A stretch of 24,802 nucleotides of DNA from positions 1-24,802 of the IMG/VR virus record IMGVR_UViG_3300026521_000065; one strand, given 5' to 3'. This document shows, in pieces, positions 1 through 8,392 of the stretch; the first letter of the stretch is position 1, and the number at the start of each line of letters is the position of its first letter. The notes beneath the pieces are model-generated. The model did not search any database, was not told the DNA's origin, and saw only the letters and a program-made list of their open reading frames with translations. The position numbers were made by a program, and so were the translations under genes. The DNA is from a virus.

Positions 1-3000
1 GTTGGTGTACTCTTTCTTAGGTAATCCGAATTTATCGATTTGTACTGTTTTATCTTTCAGTATATTAATAGGTGTTCCAACTGAATTAATAAATTTTTTC
101 ATATTATCTAAATCTGTGATTAATGCTTCTTTGTTCTCTTCACTAGCAGCAAAGAAACTTTTGAAACTACTAGGTAACATCTCAATTATTTTATCCGTAT
201 CTTCGTTGAATAGGTTATCCACTTGATCAAATATTGATGTTTTAGTAGTTTGGAATATTTTACCAATTATTGACGGTGCATATACGTTACCGTTTTCTCC
301 ATCTTTATAATTCATTAAGTTATGAATTATGCTACCTTGTAAGGTGTTTTTGTCATACTTCTCTAATTCTTGTCTTGACAGCTCTTGCATTATCTCATGT
401 AGCTCTTTTTTTGACTCATTACCTGTAAGTATTTTTCTTGACTTACCAACTATTGATACTTTAACATCGTACACTGTATCGATATTCGATGCTGTTTTAC
501 CAAGTAGTGTTTTAGTGGTTTTTATATCATTAGCCTTATTGAACTCTCTTTCTAGTTGATTAAGCCTATCAATTTGTGCATTCAGCTGTCTCATTACTCC
601 GTATTTTATTACTAATGTCTTAGCTCTGTTCTTAATGTAGTCTGTTAATCTCTTGATATTCTTGTAAACATTTATTAACGCTTTAAGGTATTTTTTCTTG
701 TGTACTAATTGTACCTTATCCTTTTTCTCCGTTACTTTAGTTTGCTCTTGAATATCCTGTTTTATTCTTCTGATTTTGTTAGCTACATGACCTTTTATTA
801 CTTTAGCCATATCTTTTAATTCGATGTCGTGTGAATTGTCTAGTTTTTGTTCCATTGCTCTTAGCTCAGCTTTAACCTCTTTATTTAATTCATGCTTATT
901 CTCCATCTGAATTATTCGTTTTAGGTTTTTACGGATTTGCTTTATCTCTTCTTTCGGAGGTAGCGGTTCTTGTTCCGCCAGTCTCGTTTCAGTAGTAGTT
1001 GGTGTAGTACCATTCGGCTCCTCAGGAGTTTCTGGTCCTGGTTTACTTGAGTTTTGAGGTATCTCTTCATTATCATTAGGTGCTTGTTGTGATTGTTCGT
1101 ACTCCCGCTCTTTTTCAAGGAAATTGAACTCTTCTTCGCTCATACCGTTTAACGCATCTTTTGTAGCACTACTATCTGGTTTTTGATTAACTGTAGGTTT
1201 TGTCTGATCATATTCTCTTTCCTTTTCTAGGAACTCTAGTTCTTCAGCACTCATACTGCCCAATCCCTCAATAGGAGTATTATCACTGTTTGGTATGCGG
1301 TTAGTGTGAGGTTGTTGAGATTGTTGAGATTGTTGAGATTGTTGAGATTGTTGAGATTGTTCTCCGTATTTATTAACTAATCTATCATATTCCGGTGTAT
1401 TAACCCATTCACCTTCTTGTTTTATCTTAATTGGTGTGAATGCAGTTCTACCATCTTCTCCATTTTTACCCTCATTTACTCCGATATATTCAGTTCCGTC
1501 TCTATGGAGTACTCTAGCTATATGTGCTTTAGGTACTACTTTCTGAATTTCATCCATTACAGGTTTAATCTCAGTACCAATTTCAGTTGATTTATCAATT
1601 AGTCTGTCCCAACCATCTAGTTTAGCATTGTATTTAGTTTTTAATTCATCACTAAGTGTAGTATCATTGTTTACTGCGGTCCTAATACTGTCTATTTGTT
1701 CCTTTAATGCACTATTCTCAGTAACTATGTTATTAAGGAATTCGGTATCATTATATAGTGAATCAGCTCCTATTTGCGGTTCTACTAATTTATTTACCCT
1801 ACTTGTAAATATTCTGTCTAACCCTACTACTGGATGTTCTTTACCTTTAACCGCTTGAGCTTTATCATCTAACAGTAGCTCTTTTTTACCCTCAGTACTT
1901 AGTATGTCATGTATTTCTTTAGTGAAGGTTTCAACACCTTTTCTGTCACTCTCGACTAATTTACCATCTTGCATTTTCATCATTCCGGATTTCATTAATT
2001 GGTCATTAACTTCCTCAAATGTACCACCTTGTATGTATGTCGTAATAGGAGGTATTATTGCCTCTATCTCTTCTTTAGCCTTTGTGAATGAGTCACTACC
2101 CCTTAAGTCTTCTGGGAAATTATTCAAGTACGATTCTAACGTCTCCTTACGTTTTTTCATTATCTCAATATTTTCTTTAGTAGCAGTTTTAGCTCTTTCT
2201 TCATTTTCAGTGATATTTAACTTAGGTTTATTACTTATCTCTTGTTTTAACGCTAACGTAGTTTTACGTACTAATGAGTCAGTAGTATCGTCTATTTGGT
2301 AGTCAATTGATTTATCTTTATGTAGTTTACCGACTGTATTCATTATTTTAGTAACATCTTCTTCAGTCTCTGCTTTATTAAGCATCTCATCTATACCACC
2401 GATTATGATATCTTTGTCTGCTATCCAGCCTTTTTTATCGTGCTGTTTAGCTTGTTTAACTACGTTTATTATATCTTCAGGAGTACTGTTTACATGTAAG
2501 TTTTCTCTTAATGTAGTATCCATTTTGTTAACTACTGCATTATATTCTTTAGCATCAACAGGCTTATCGGGCATTACTGAACTAATTACATCTTTACCTA
2601 TACCACCCATCTTCATTTGAGCGCCCCCTGCAGCACCCATTACTCCAGCACCAAGTACTTCTGCTGTAGCATCATCTAATATTGTTTCTAACGATTGGTC
2701 TTTGTATTTATCAGTACCGTATCTAGCTACCGCTGTTTGAAATATCTGTTCAGTCATCTCTTGAGCACCTTCGTACCCTGTAGCTTTTAGTATATCGACA
2801 GTAGCTTGTTTGGCTTTATTCAAGGCTTTGCCTAATTTAGCTTGAGTAGTTACAGCTTCTAACGACTGTTCCGCTGTTTTTAATCCCTTTGTACCAAATT
2901 TTATAGCAGCTACTTCTGGGAAACCTAAGGCAGTTGATGTTATTACCGTAGCAGTGTACTTGGGCAATGACATCCCCTCGCCGTTATTGTTTTCCTTATA

Positions 3001-4560
3001 TTCATTGTTTAATTGATTAGCTGTAGCGAAACCATAACCAATCTCCATACTGTATTTAGTACCGGCGAGTTTATTCAGTCTAGCCTCATACATCCCTACT
3101 GCCTTACTAGATAACCTTGAGGCTGACCCTTTAGCTGCTCTTTCAGCTACTTTCTTTGCTAAAGTTTTTGAAGTGGCTTTTAGTATTAATTTTATGGCCC
3201 CTTTAGCAAGTGCTCCATACCCTAATCCATCACCAGCTAACGAACCCAATGATTCGGCCATCATATTAGGGTCTTGTAGCTGTGACATGAACAGTGTAGC
3301 AGTGGCACCCCAATCTATGTTTTTGTAAGTTGACGGACTTGTTATTTTTACGTTATCGAATGCTTTATTATATAATGCTTCAGCCTCAGCTTGTCTATAA
3401 GCATCATCTTTTGGATCAATCCCCATTGCTTTACCTATCGCCTCTCGTGTAGAGTCTATCGCTTCTTTACCGAATACACCTTCTTTGAAGTCTGCACCAA
3501 ATGCCGCGTTTACTGCTTTTACTACTAACGAATCAGCACCATCTACTAGCTCCATTCCTCCCGATACTAATCCTCTAGTAACACTTCCTGGTAAATCTTT
3601 AATGTTTTCCCATGTACTAGGTTTATGAGATGTAGCGTCCCAATTAGCATATTTTTTTCTATGGGCATATTGTATTTCGTTTTGAGCATCCAGTATTCTA
3701 GGATCTACCCCAGTATCTCCCCAGTTACCCGCATGGGCAGCTTGTGCTTGTTTCATTAATTTTTCTTGTCTAGCATATTCAGCAGGGTCTTCTGATGAAG
3801 GTACGCCATAACCAGCTAATAACATTCTATCAACGAAAGTATTATTAGTTTTTGGGTCTACTTTGCTTTTGGTTAATAGTCTACCGAATGCACCTTTCTT
3901 TTGTACACCGTTGTTATCAAGTACAGGGTCGGTGTTATAGTAAGCACTTTGCGGGTGCTCCACGGCATCTCTTAGCGCTTCATTTTGATTGTACTGACCT
4001 GCTGCATATACATCAAAGGCATTCAAAGGCTCACTAGAGGGTATTGTGCCATTGTTTCTGTATTTAACTACGGCTTTACTTAATGAATCTGTTTGATAGT
4101 ACGGATCATCAGGATCAGCCGCTGCTTTGTCCACAGCAAACTGTGGACTATTTCTGTATTCTTGATCTATTAATGCGGCTTGTGTTTGCCTATCAACGTC
4201 GTTTACCATCGCAGGTGTTGGGACATTATTAATGTATGCTAGCGTTTCATACACTTTCTTACGTTCATTATTCGGTGTGCCATTTGCTTGGTTTGGATGT
4301 ATCACTTCTGTTGCATCATACCCTAGCAATCTAGTGTTCTCATCGCTGTCACTGTCTGCTCCAGGTCCCCTGTACGTTTCTGGCACACCTGCTTCGTCGA
4401 ATGTAGGTATCCAATTAAGTCTTTGTTGTTTCTCTACTGTTCGTTGAGCTAATTGTTGTTGTTTTTGTGTTACTAAGTCATCTCGAAATAGTTGATTATC
4501 TATTTCGTTTTGAATTTGTGCATCTGCACCTATATAGGCATTCCATTCATTTTGAGTCAT
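1..4560 (-). CDS. Giant internal virion / DNA-ejection protein, 3' end beyond window
   Basis: An open frame of 1520 codons starts at ATG 4558-4560 and runs to position 1 without a stop, so the C-terminus is missing. The start follows TGTAAGGA with a 7-nt spacer. Visible regions: a polar Gln-rich N-terminus (1-60); a mixed region; Gly/Ala-rich hydrophobic stretches around 435-470 and 600-650, the latter containing EGAQEMTEQ and then LGAGVMGAAGGAQ; a charged helical region; a (Ser-Gln-Gln)5 linker at 1069-1083; two copies of a FLEKEREY motif near 1110 and 1145; and a Lys/Glu-rich, probably coiled-coil region from about 1190. Very large size, hydrophobic segments inside a mostly helical chain, and position after two smaller internal-protein candidates match the largest ejection protein of podoviruses (T7 gp16-like role: forming the conduit across the cell envelope). 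I see no transglycosylase motif. Family membership is inferred from architecture and context, not from a specific domain. Confidence 0.75.
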   Translation of the reverse strand, partial: MTQNEWNAYIGADAQIQNEIDNQLFRDDLVTQKQQQLAQRTVEKQQRLNWIPTFDEAGVPETYRGPGADSDSDENTRLLGYDATEVIHPNQANGTPNNERKKVYETLAYINNVPTPAMVNDVDRQTQAALIDQEYRNSPQFAVDKAAADPDDPYYQTDSLSKAVVKYRNNGTIPSSEPLNAFDVYAAGQYNQNEALRDAVEHPQSAYYNTDPVLDNNGVQKKGAFGRLLTKSKVDPKTNNTFVDRMLLAGYGVPSSEDPAEYARQEKLMKQAQAAHAGNWGDTGVDPRILDAQNEIQYAHRKKYANWDATSHKPSTWENIKDLPGSVTRGLVSGGMELVDGADSLVVKAVNAAFGADFKEGVFGKEAIDSTREAIGKAMGIDPKDDAYRQAEAEALYNKAFDNVKITSPSTYKNIDWGATATLFMSQLQDPNMMAESLGSLAGDGLGYGALAKGAIKLILKATSKTLAKKVAERAAKGSASRLSSKAVGMYEARLNKLAGTKYSMEIGYGFATANQLNNEYKENNNGEGMSLPKYTATVITSTALGFPEVAAIKFGTKGLKTAEQSLEAVTTQAKLGKALNKAKQATVDILKATGYEGAQEMTEQIFQTAVARYGTDKYKDQSLETILDDATAEVLGAGVMGAAGGAQMKMGGIGKDVISSVMPDKPVDAKEYNAVVNKMDTTLRENLHVNSTPEDIINVVKQAKQHDKKGWIADKDIIIGGIDEMLNKAETEEDVTKIMNTVGKLHKDKSIDYQIDDTTDSLVRKTTLALKQEISNKPKLNITENEERAKTATKENIEIMKKRKETLESYLNNFPEDLRGSDSFTKAKEEIEAIIPPITTYIQGGTFEEVNDQLMKSGMMKMQDGKLVESDRKGVETFTKEIHDILSTEGKKELLLDDKAQAVKGKEHPVVGLDRIFTSRVNKLVEPQIGADSLYNDTEFLNNIVTENSALKEQIDSIRTAVNNDTTLSDELKTKYNAKLDGWDRLIDKSTEIGTEIKPVMDEIQKVVPKAHIARVLHRDGTEYIGVNEGKNGEDGRTAFTPIKIKQEGEWVNTPEYDRLVNKYGEQSQQSQQSQQSQQSQQPHTNRIPNSDNTPIEGLGSMSAEELEFLEKEREYDQTKPTVNQKPDSSATKDALNGMSEEEFNFLEKEREYEQSQQAPNDNEEIPQNSSKPGPETPEEPNGTTPTTTETRLAEQEPLPPKEEIKQIRKNLKRIIQMENKHELNKEVKAELRAMEQKLDNSHDIELKDMAKVIKGHVANKIRRIKQDIQEQTKVTEKKDKVQLVHKKKYLKALINVYKNIKRLTDYIKNRAKTLVIKYGVMRQLNAQIDRLNQLEREFNKANDIKTTKTLLGKTASNIDTVYDVKVSIVGKSRKILTGNESKKELHEIMQELSRQELEKYDKNTLQGSIIHNLMNYKDGENGNVYAPSIIGKIFQTTKTSIFDQVDNLFNEDTDKIIEMLPSSFKSFFAASEENKEALITDLDNMKKFINSVGTPINILKDKTVQIDKFGLPKKEYTN
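1312..1356 (-). repeat. Five perfect 9-bp tandem repeats, (SQQ)5 linker
   Basis: The unit TTGTTGAGA (plus strand) occurs five times without a mismatch, with a partial unit following at 1357-1361. Read on the coding strand it is TCT CAA CAA, giving Ser-Gln-Gln five times in the giant ejection protein. Identical codons in every unit point to recent slippage expansion. Each gain or loss changes the protein by three residues and leaves the frame intact. Confidence 0.95.
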
Positions 4561-4569
4561 AGGTAAATC

Positions 4570-4587
4570 CTTACAATTTTATGTAAG
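4570..4587 (-). promoter_or_regulatory. Hairpin overlapping the ribosome binding site of the giant ejection gene
   Basis: On the coding strand CTTACA-TAAAAT-TGTAAG forms a perfect 6-bp stem with a 6-nt loop. The 3' arm supplies the AAG of the AAGGA ribosome binding site for the ATG at 4560. There is no U-tract, so it is not a standard terminator. It could lower or time translation of the giant protein relative to the gene upstream. The stem is A/T rich and modest in strength. Confidence 0.45.
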
Positions 4588-4612
4588 CATTTTACCCTAA
4601 CTCTACTTAATA

Positions 4613-6433
4613 TTATCTTTTACTATTTTTATCGGTGTACATTTTAATACCTTTTTCACCCATCACCGTTCTTAATGCATCTTCATAAGGCATTCCAGCT
4701 GCTGTTAATTTAGCCACCGTGTTTTCGTCCGTACCGTCTATTTTTGAACGTACAGTAAATTCAGCTTTGGCTCCCTTGTCTCCAATATAAGTAAGTATTG
4801 AGTCTATTGTTGAACCGATTGCTTTCCACTCTTGTTTACTACTGTCACTCATTAGTTTATTCCGCCCCAATGGATTAACCAATGATGTCACCTCTTTACT
4901 ATTTTGCTTTTGACTAACTACTCTGCTTAATAGGTTTGCTTCATCATTATCAACACCGAATACCTTAGTTAATTGCGTAGGGCTGCTTATACCTAAGTCG
5001 ATTGCTTTAGCCTTTATCTCTTCTGGGTTGTATTGCACCCTACTCATTACATCGTCTAAGGTACCTCCGCCAAGTAACCTATTCGTTTGTTGTTGAGGTG
5101 TAGCAAATTCTATGGGTTTTTGGGGGATTGTAGTATTAACTGGAGTCATTAGCCCGTTATTATTTGTATTTATAGGTACAGTGTCATTACTAGTTGTAGG
5201 TTGTTGACTGGGAGTGTTAGGTATTACGTTGTTCAAATCAGCAAACAGTTTATTGGGATCTACTTGCTTATCCTTATCTTTACTAAGTAACCTGTCAATT
5301 TCGGCATTTACTGATGCTAGTGCATCTTTATCCACCTTAGCGCTACTGTTAGGCTTAGTATAACCTTTAAACAATCCTTGTGGTATTTTACCGTCCTTAT
5401 CTAGTTTCAGGTCAAAGTAGCCAGTCTCCACTTTTGGTTTGTAGTTTTGTTGTATAGCATTATGAATATCATCACGTGATGCTCCAGCCTGTATTCCCTG
5501 GTTTATCAGGTTTAATAGATCTGAATCGAGCATTTCACCACGTTTACCAATCTTACCGTTAAGGTTTTTATATATACTGTTAATATCTTTTGATGATGCT
5601 GGTTTGAATGTACTATTTGTATTATTACTACTATTATTTTTTGTGTTACCAGTCAATAGTTTGACCTTTCTATCTTGAGCATCTTTCAACAGTTTGGCAT
5701 TACTAACAGCCTCAGCAGCTTTTAGTTTATCGACCTGCTCTTGAGCGTATAAGTTATTTGGGTTATTAATTACTGCATTTATAGCTCTCTCTTTAGGTGT
5801 CGCTACCCTACTTTTACTGTACTCTTGGCTTAACTTAAATAGTTTATCCTGATACTCTTGTTCTTGTTGTGGAGTCACTCCAGGAAGTAACTTACCTTGT
5901 TTATCGTAAATTTTGTCTAAACCCCAATCTTTATCAGTACGATTACTTGCAGCCAGTAACTGCTCATTGGTAGCTGAAGCGTCCGGAGAGTACGAGTTAA
6001 CTCTACTCTGAAGTTTCGAATTTATATAGTGAGTACCGTTTTCCTGATTGTAGTACTCTTTCTCAGGTGCTTCTTTTTCGGCTAGTAGCTTCTTTTGATA
6101 TTCTCTGTTATTATTAGTAACCTCTGCTTGATGTGCCCAGACCTTATCTTGGTCTAACAGCTTCTGCTTGTGATATTTGGCTTTCTGACCCTCCGTATAT
6201 TTACGTTGATCTTCTAGTAGCTTCTTTTGATATTCTCTAGCTTCTAACAGTTTGGCTTTTTCTTCTTCTTTTTGCTGTTTTAGTCGTTGTTCAGTTATCT
6301 TCTGATCACTCATATGGGACAACTGTTTAGCTAACCCTCCAATAGCATCAATACCAGCTCTTTGAAATGGAGCGGCACTAGTGACTGTACTGTAGGGTGC
6401 TGCTGTATTAGTGGTTTTGAACCAGGTACTCAT
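4613..6433 (-). CDS. Probable internal virion (ejection) protein, 606 aa
   Basis: ATG at 6433 follows AAAGGA with a 6-nt spacer. Residues about 45-130 are a Lys/Gln/Glu-rich helical segment with two copies of a REYQKKLL motif. Residues 260-275 are an Asn/Ser-rich linker, and another Asn/Thr/Pro/Gln-rich linker lies near 410-450. The C-terminal part is helical with motifs such as DLGISSPTQL. No transmembrane helix or catalytic motif is evident. It lies between a 259-aa and a more than 1520-aa protein, as T7 gp15 lies between gp14 and gp16, so the middle ejection protein is the likeliest role. It could be another elongated internal head protein. The assignment rests on order, size and composition only. 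Confidence 0.6.
   Translation of the reverse strand: MSTWFKTTNTAAPYSTVTSAAPFQRAGIDAIGGLAKQLSHMSDQKITEQRLKQQKEEEKAKLLEAREYQKKLLEDQRKYTEGQKAKYHKQKLLDQDKVWAHQAEVTNNNREYQKKLLAEKEAPEKEYYNQENGTHYINSKLQSRVNSYSPDASATNEQLLAASNRTDKDWGLDKIYDKQGKLLPGVTPQQEQEYQDKLFKLSQEYSKSRVATPKERAINAVINNPNNLYAQEQVDKLKAAEAVSNAKLLKDAQDRKVKLLTGNTKNNSSNNTNSTFKPASSKDINSIYKNLNGKIGKRGEMLDSDLLNLINQGIQAGASRDDIHNAIQQNYKPKVETGYFDLKLDKDGKIPQGLFKGYTKPNSSAKVDKDALASVNAEIDRLLSKDKDKQVDPNKLFADLNNVIPNTPSQQPTTSNDTVPINTNNNGLMTPVNTTIPQKPIEFATPQQQTNRLLGGGTLDDVMSRVQYNPEEIKAKAIDLGISSPTQLTKVFGVDNDEANLLSRVVSQKQNSKEVTSLVNPLGRNKLMSDSSKQEWKAIGSTIDSILTYIGDKGAKAEFTVRSKIDGTDENTVAKLTAAGMPYEDALRTVMGEKGIKMYTDKNSKR
6082..6238 (-). repeat. Pair of perfect 25-bp direct repeats inside the 606-aa gene
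   Basis: Positions 6082-6106 and 6214-6238 are identical over 25 bp, with starts 132 bp (44 codons) apart. Both encode the REYQKKLL motif, in the same frame. They lie in the N-terminal helical region and fit an internal duplication or a recombination-prone segment. Confidence 0.9.
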
Positions 6434-6444
6434 CTATCATCCTT

Positions 6445-7224
6445 TTATCTATTCGACATATTAACGAAATGTTGATATAATCCAGAGTTCTTGACACCGT
6501 TATGCATTGCATCACTCATTTTTCCACGTCTCGCCTTTTCTGCTGCTATATCATTTCTTGTATCGTTATACTCAGTCTTGTGTTGCGCCAGTTGTTGGCG
6601 TTGTAAATCAAGAGCGGCATTAGCTTGCTTGTCGGCTTTATGCATACCGTACAGATTAGCCCCTAGAGCGGCCCACGCTGCCCAGTTCGTACCATTATTT
6701 TTGGCATTATTTTTGCCTAATACGCTTTTACCCGCTGCGGTATAATTACCTTGGGCATCTGCTAGCTTAGTGTCAAAAAAAGTTCCTTCTTGCATTAGGT
6801 TACCGGATCCGTCATAAAATTGTGTACCAGCCTGTCTACCGCTAAAATTAAGTAGATCACCAAGAGACCCTCCGAAATTTTCGCCTTGAGCTAATCCATA
6901 ATCTGCACCTTGTATTGCCTGACCTGTAGTGGGATCAAGCATCACACCGTTATAACTTACAGCCCCACCCACACCAGTACCAGGTTGCATTATAGGTTGT
7001 TGAACACCTGCCTGAAATATGCCTTGTGCATTGTTGACCGAAGGGGTGCCGGGACTATTAATTGTGGGGATATTTGAATTTAACGAGTCTCCCATCATAT
7101 CGCTATAATCGGTTGTATCGTTTGTACTTAGGTATTCTGTAGGGTCCCATGTAGACGTCTGCTTAGGTTTAGGGAGCCTCCAGTTACTAGAAGCCACTGG
7201 GTTTTGATAGTACGGATCTGCCAT
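6445..7224 (-). CDS. Probable small internal virion / ejection protein, 259 aa
   Basis: ATG at 7224 follows AAGGA with an 8-nt spacer. The first 160 residues are low-complexity and rich in Gly, Asn, Gln, Thr and Pro. A short hydrophobic stretch WAAWAALGANLYGM lies near 181-194. It is followed by a charged helix (QANAALDLQRQQLAQHKTEY onward, 199-235). One hydrophobic segment next to a coiled helix is the usual plan of the smallest podovirus ejection protein (T7 gp14-like), which enters the host outer membrane. The gene is first in the run 259 - 606 - more than 1520 aa. It ends 11 nt before the next start. Role inferred from this architecture and order; no family-specific motif is recognised. 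Confidence 0.6.
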   Translation of the reverse strand: MADPYYQNPVASSNWRLPKPKQTSTWDPTEYLSTNDTTDYSDMMGDSLNSNIPTINSPGTPSVNNAQGIFQAGVQQPIMQPGTGVGGAVSYNGVMLDPTTGQAIQGADYGLAQGENFGGSLGDLLNFSGRQAGTQFYDGSGNLMQEGTFFDTKLADAQGNYTAAGKSVLGKNNAKNNGTNWAAWAALGANLYGMHKADKQANAALDLQRQQLAQHKTEYNDTRNDIAAEKARRGKMSDAMHNGVKNSGLYQHFVNMSNR

Positions 7225-7296
7225 GATTATATTCCTTGTTTTTGTTTTTGTTTCTGTTTTTATTATTGTAGTATTACTTTACTTATGTTTTGCTTA
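7225..7296 (-). promoter_or_regulatory. A-rich, unstructured 5' leader of the 259-aa gene
   Basis: This 72-nt gap is the longest gap in the window together with 17383-17468. On the coding strand it is almost free of G and contains repeated A4-5C units just before the ribosome binding site. I see no hairpin, terminator or convincing -35/-10 pair. A purine-rich, unfolded leader of this kind may favour translation of the first ejection gene. Confidence 0.35.
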
Positions 7297-8391
7297 TTAA
7301 AATGTGAGAAATTCTCCATACATGATCATGTCTTCCATATCTTCATCAAACGGTTCTGGTATATTATTAAATATCACGTGTACATTTTGGGTGCTCACTC
7401 TAAAATTCCCATGGAAATCGTTTATGCTTTTTCCAAACTTTAGATATAGACTTAAATGGAAAGGGCTAGGATGTCCGTTCATACTGCGAGTATGGATGTT
7501 TGGTATTAACTTATCAGGTATCTTTTCATAAAAAGATATAGTTTCTCTGAAAGGTATTATTAAGGAATAATCATGTGGTTCGTATAAAATCCATAAAGAC
7601 ACATCACCATCTTTTTCCTGAAAATCTACATCTTTTAAGTTTATGTCCTCGGAATCGCCATGTCGCCAGTAAATTTCTCCGTCTTTACAACTGTCATTAT
7701 TGGTAGAGTCTCTAATATACACTATATCACCGTAGTTAATTGTTATTTTGTTGTCATTATCATCTTCTCTAATATAATCAATATGTCGGTTGTAATCTTT
7801 ACTATTATCCTCAGATTTCAGTTCGCCATAATCTATCACCAGATCACTATTTGGTACAGTAGAGTACGGTAACATTGTACTGAAGTGTACATCGCCGTAT
7901 CTAAAGTCTGAACAATGGACTCTAACCCCCTTCTTAAGTTTTACATCCTTATCATAAGGATTTAGTAAAGCTATCTCGCCTATTACAGTAATGGTAGGTA
8001 TCGGGTTACTAAAACTAAGTAACGACTCAGTATGCCTATAAATATCATCTTTATAACGTAGTTTAATCGACCAATTTGGGGATGCACTGGTTACGTCATA
8101 AATTAAGATATCGTCATCAACGTAATCATCATCAGTGATGTCTATAAGGATAGACCTTTCTCTGTAAGCTAAATGTGTAGTATTATAAAGATATATATCT
8201 TCGGCTAAGTGTCTAGCTGTAACTTTAGTCTTTATGTGACTACTCTTTATTAGTGAACCAGTTATTGTCTTCCCAGAAATTGTAGTACCAGTAATTTTTT
8301 CAGCGTCAACACTGCCTGCGTGTATGCCCGCTGCATTTAATTGATGTATGTTTAATTTACCTAAAGCTGCTTTGCTTTTGTCTTTTGCCAT
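7297..8391 (-). CDS. Tail-fibre-like or appendage protein, 364 aa
   Basis: ATG at 8391 follows AAGGA, which sits inside the end of the upstream gene; only 1 nt separates the two genes. Residues 20-65 show short Gly/Thr/Ser/Ile-rich repeats (GTTISGKTITGSLIKSSHIK), the kind of pattern seen where tail-fibre proteins have beta-helical or triple-stranded N-terminal segments. The rest is beta-rich and unusually rich in Asp and aromatic residues (for example DITDDDYVDDD). No enzymatic motif and no membrane segment is visible. Its place between a giant structural protein and the ejection genes supports a virion role, perhaps receptor binding or fibre attachment. It is not recognised as any named family. 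Confidence 0.45.
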   Translation of the reverse strand: MAKDKSKAALGKLNIHQLNAAGIHAGSVDAEKITGTTISGKTITGSLIKSSHIKTKVTARHLAEDIYLYNTTHLAYRERSILIDITDDDYVDDDILIYDVTSASPNWSIKLRYKDDIYRHTESLLSFSNPIPTITVIGEIALLNPYDKDVKLKKGVRVHCSDFRYGDVHFSTMLPYSTVPNSDLVIDYGELKSEDNSKDYNRHIDYIREDDNDNKITINYGDIVYIRDSTNNDSCKDGEIYWRHGDSEDINLKDVDFQEKDGDVSLWILYEPHDYSLIIPFRETISFYEKIPDKLIPNIHTRSMNGHPSPFHLSLYLKFGKSINDFHGNFRVSTQNVHVIFNNIPEPFDEDMEDMIMYGEFLTF

Positions 8392-8392
8392 G

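Noticed and set aside
4270-4370. LLGYDATEV near residue 85 of the giant protein as a staphylococcal-nuclease-like motif (IDAPE)
   Set aside because: Only a few residues match, the catalytic Arg/Glu pattern cannot be placed, and the region is Asn/Gln-rich. Not enough for a nuclease call.
2-4447. Several plus-strand open frames of 60-132 codons over the left 4.5 kb
   Set aside because: A single uninterrupted minus-strand frame of 1520 codons covers the whole region; the plus-strand frames lack proper ribosome binding sites and have Ser/Leu-rich shadow composition.
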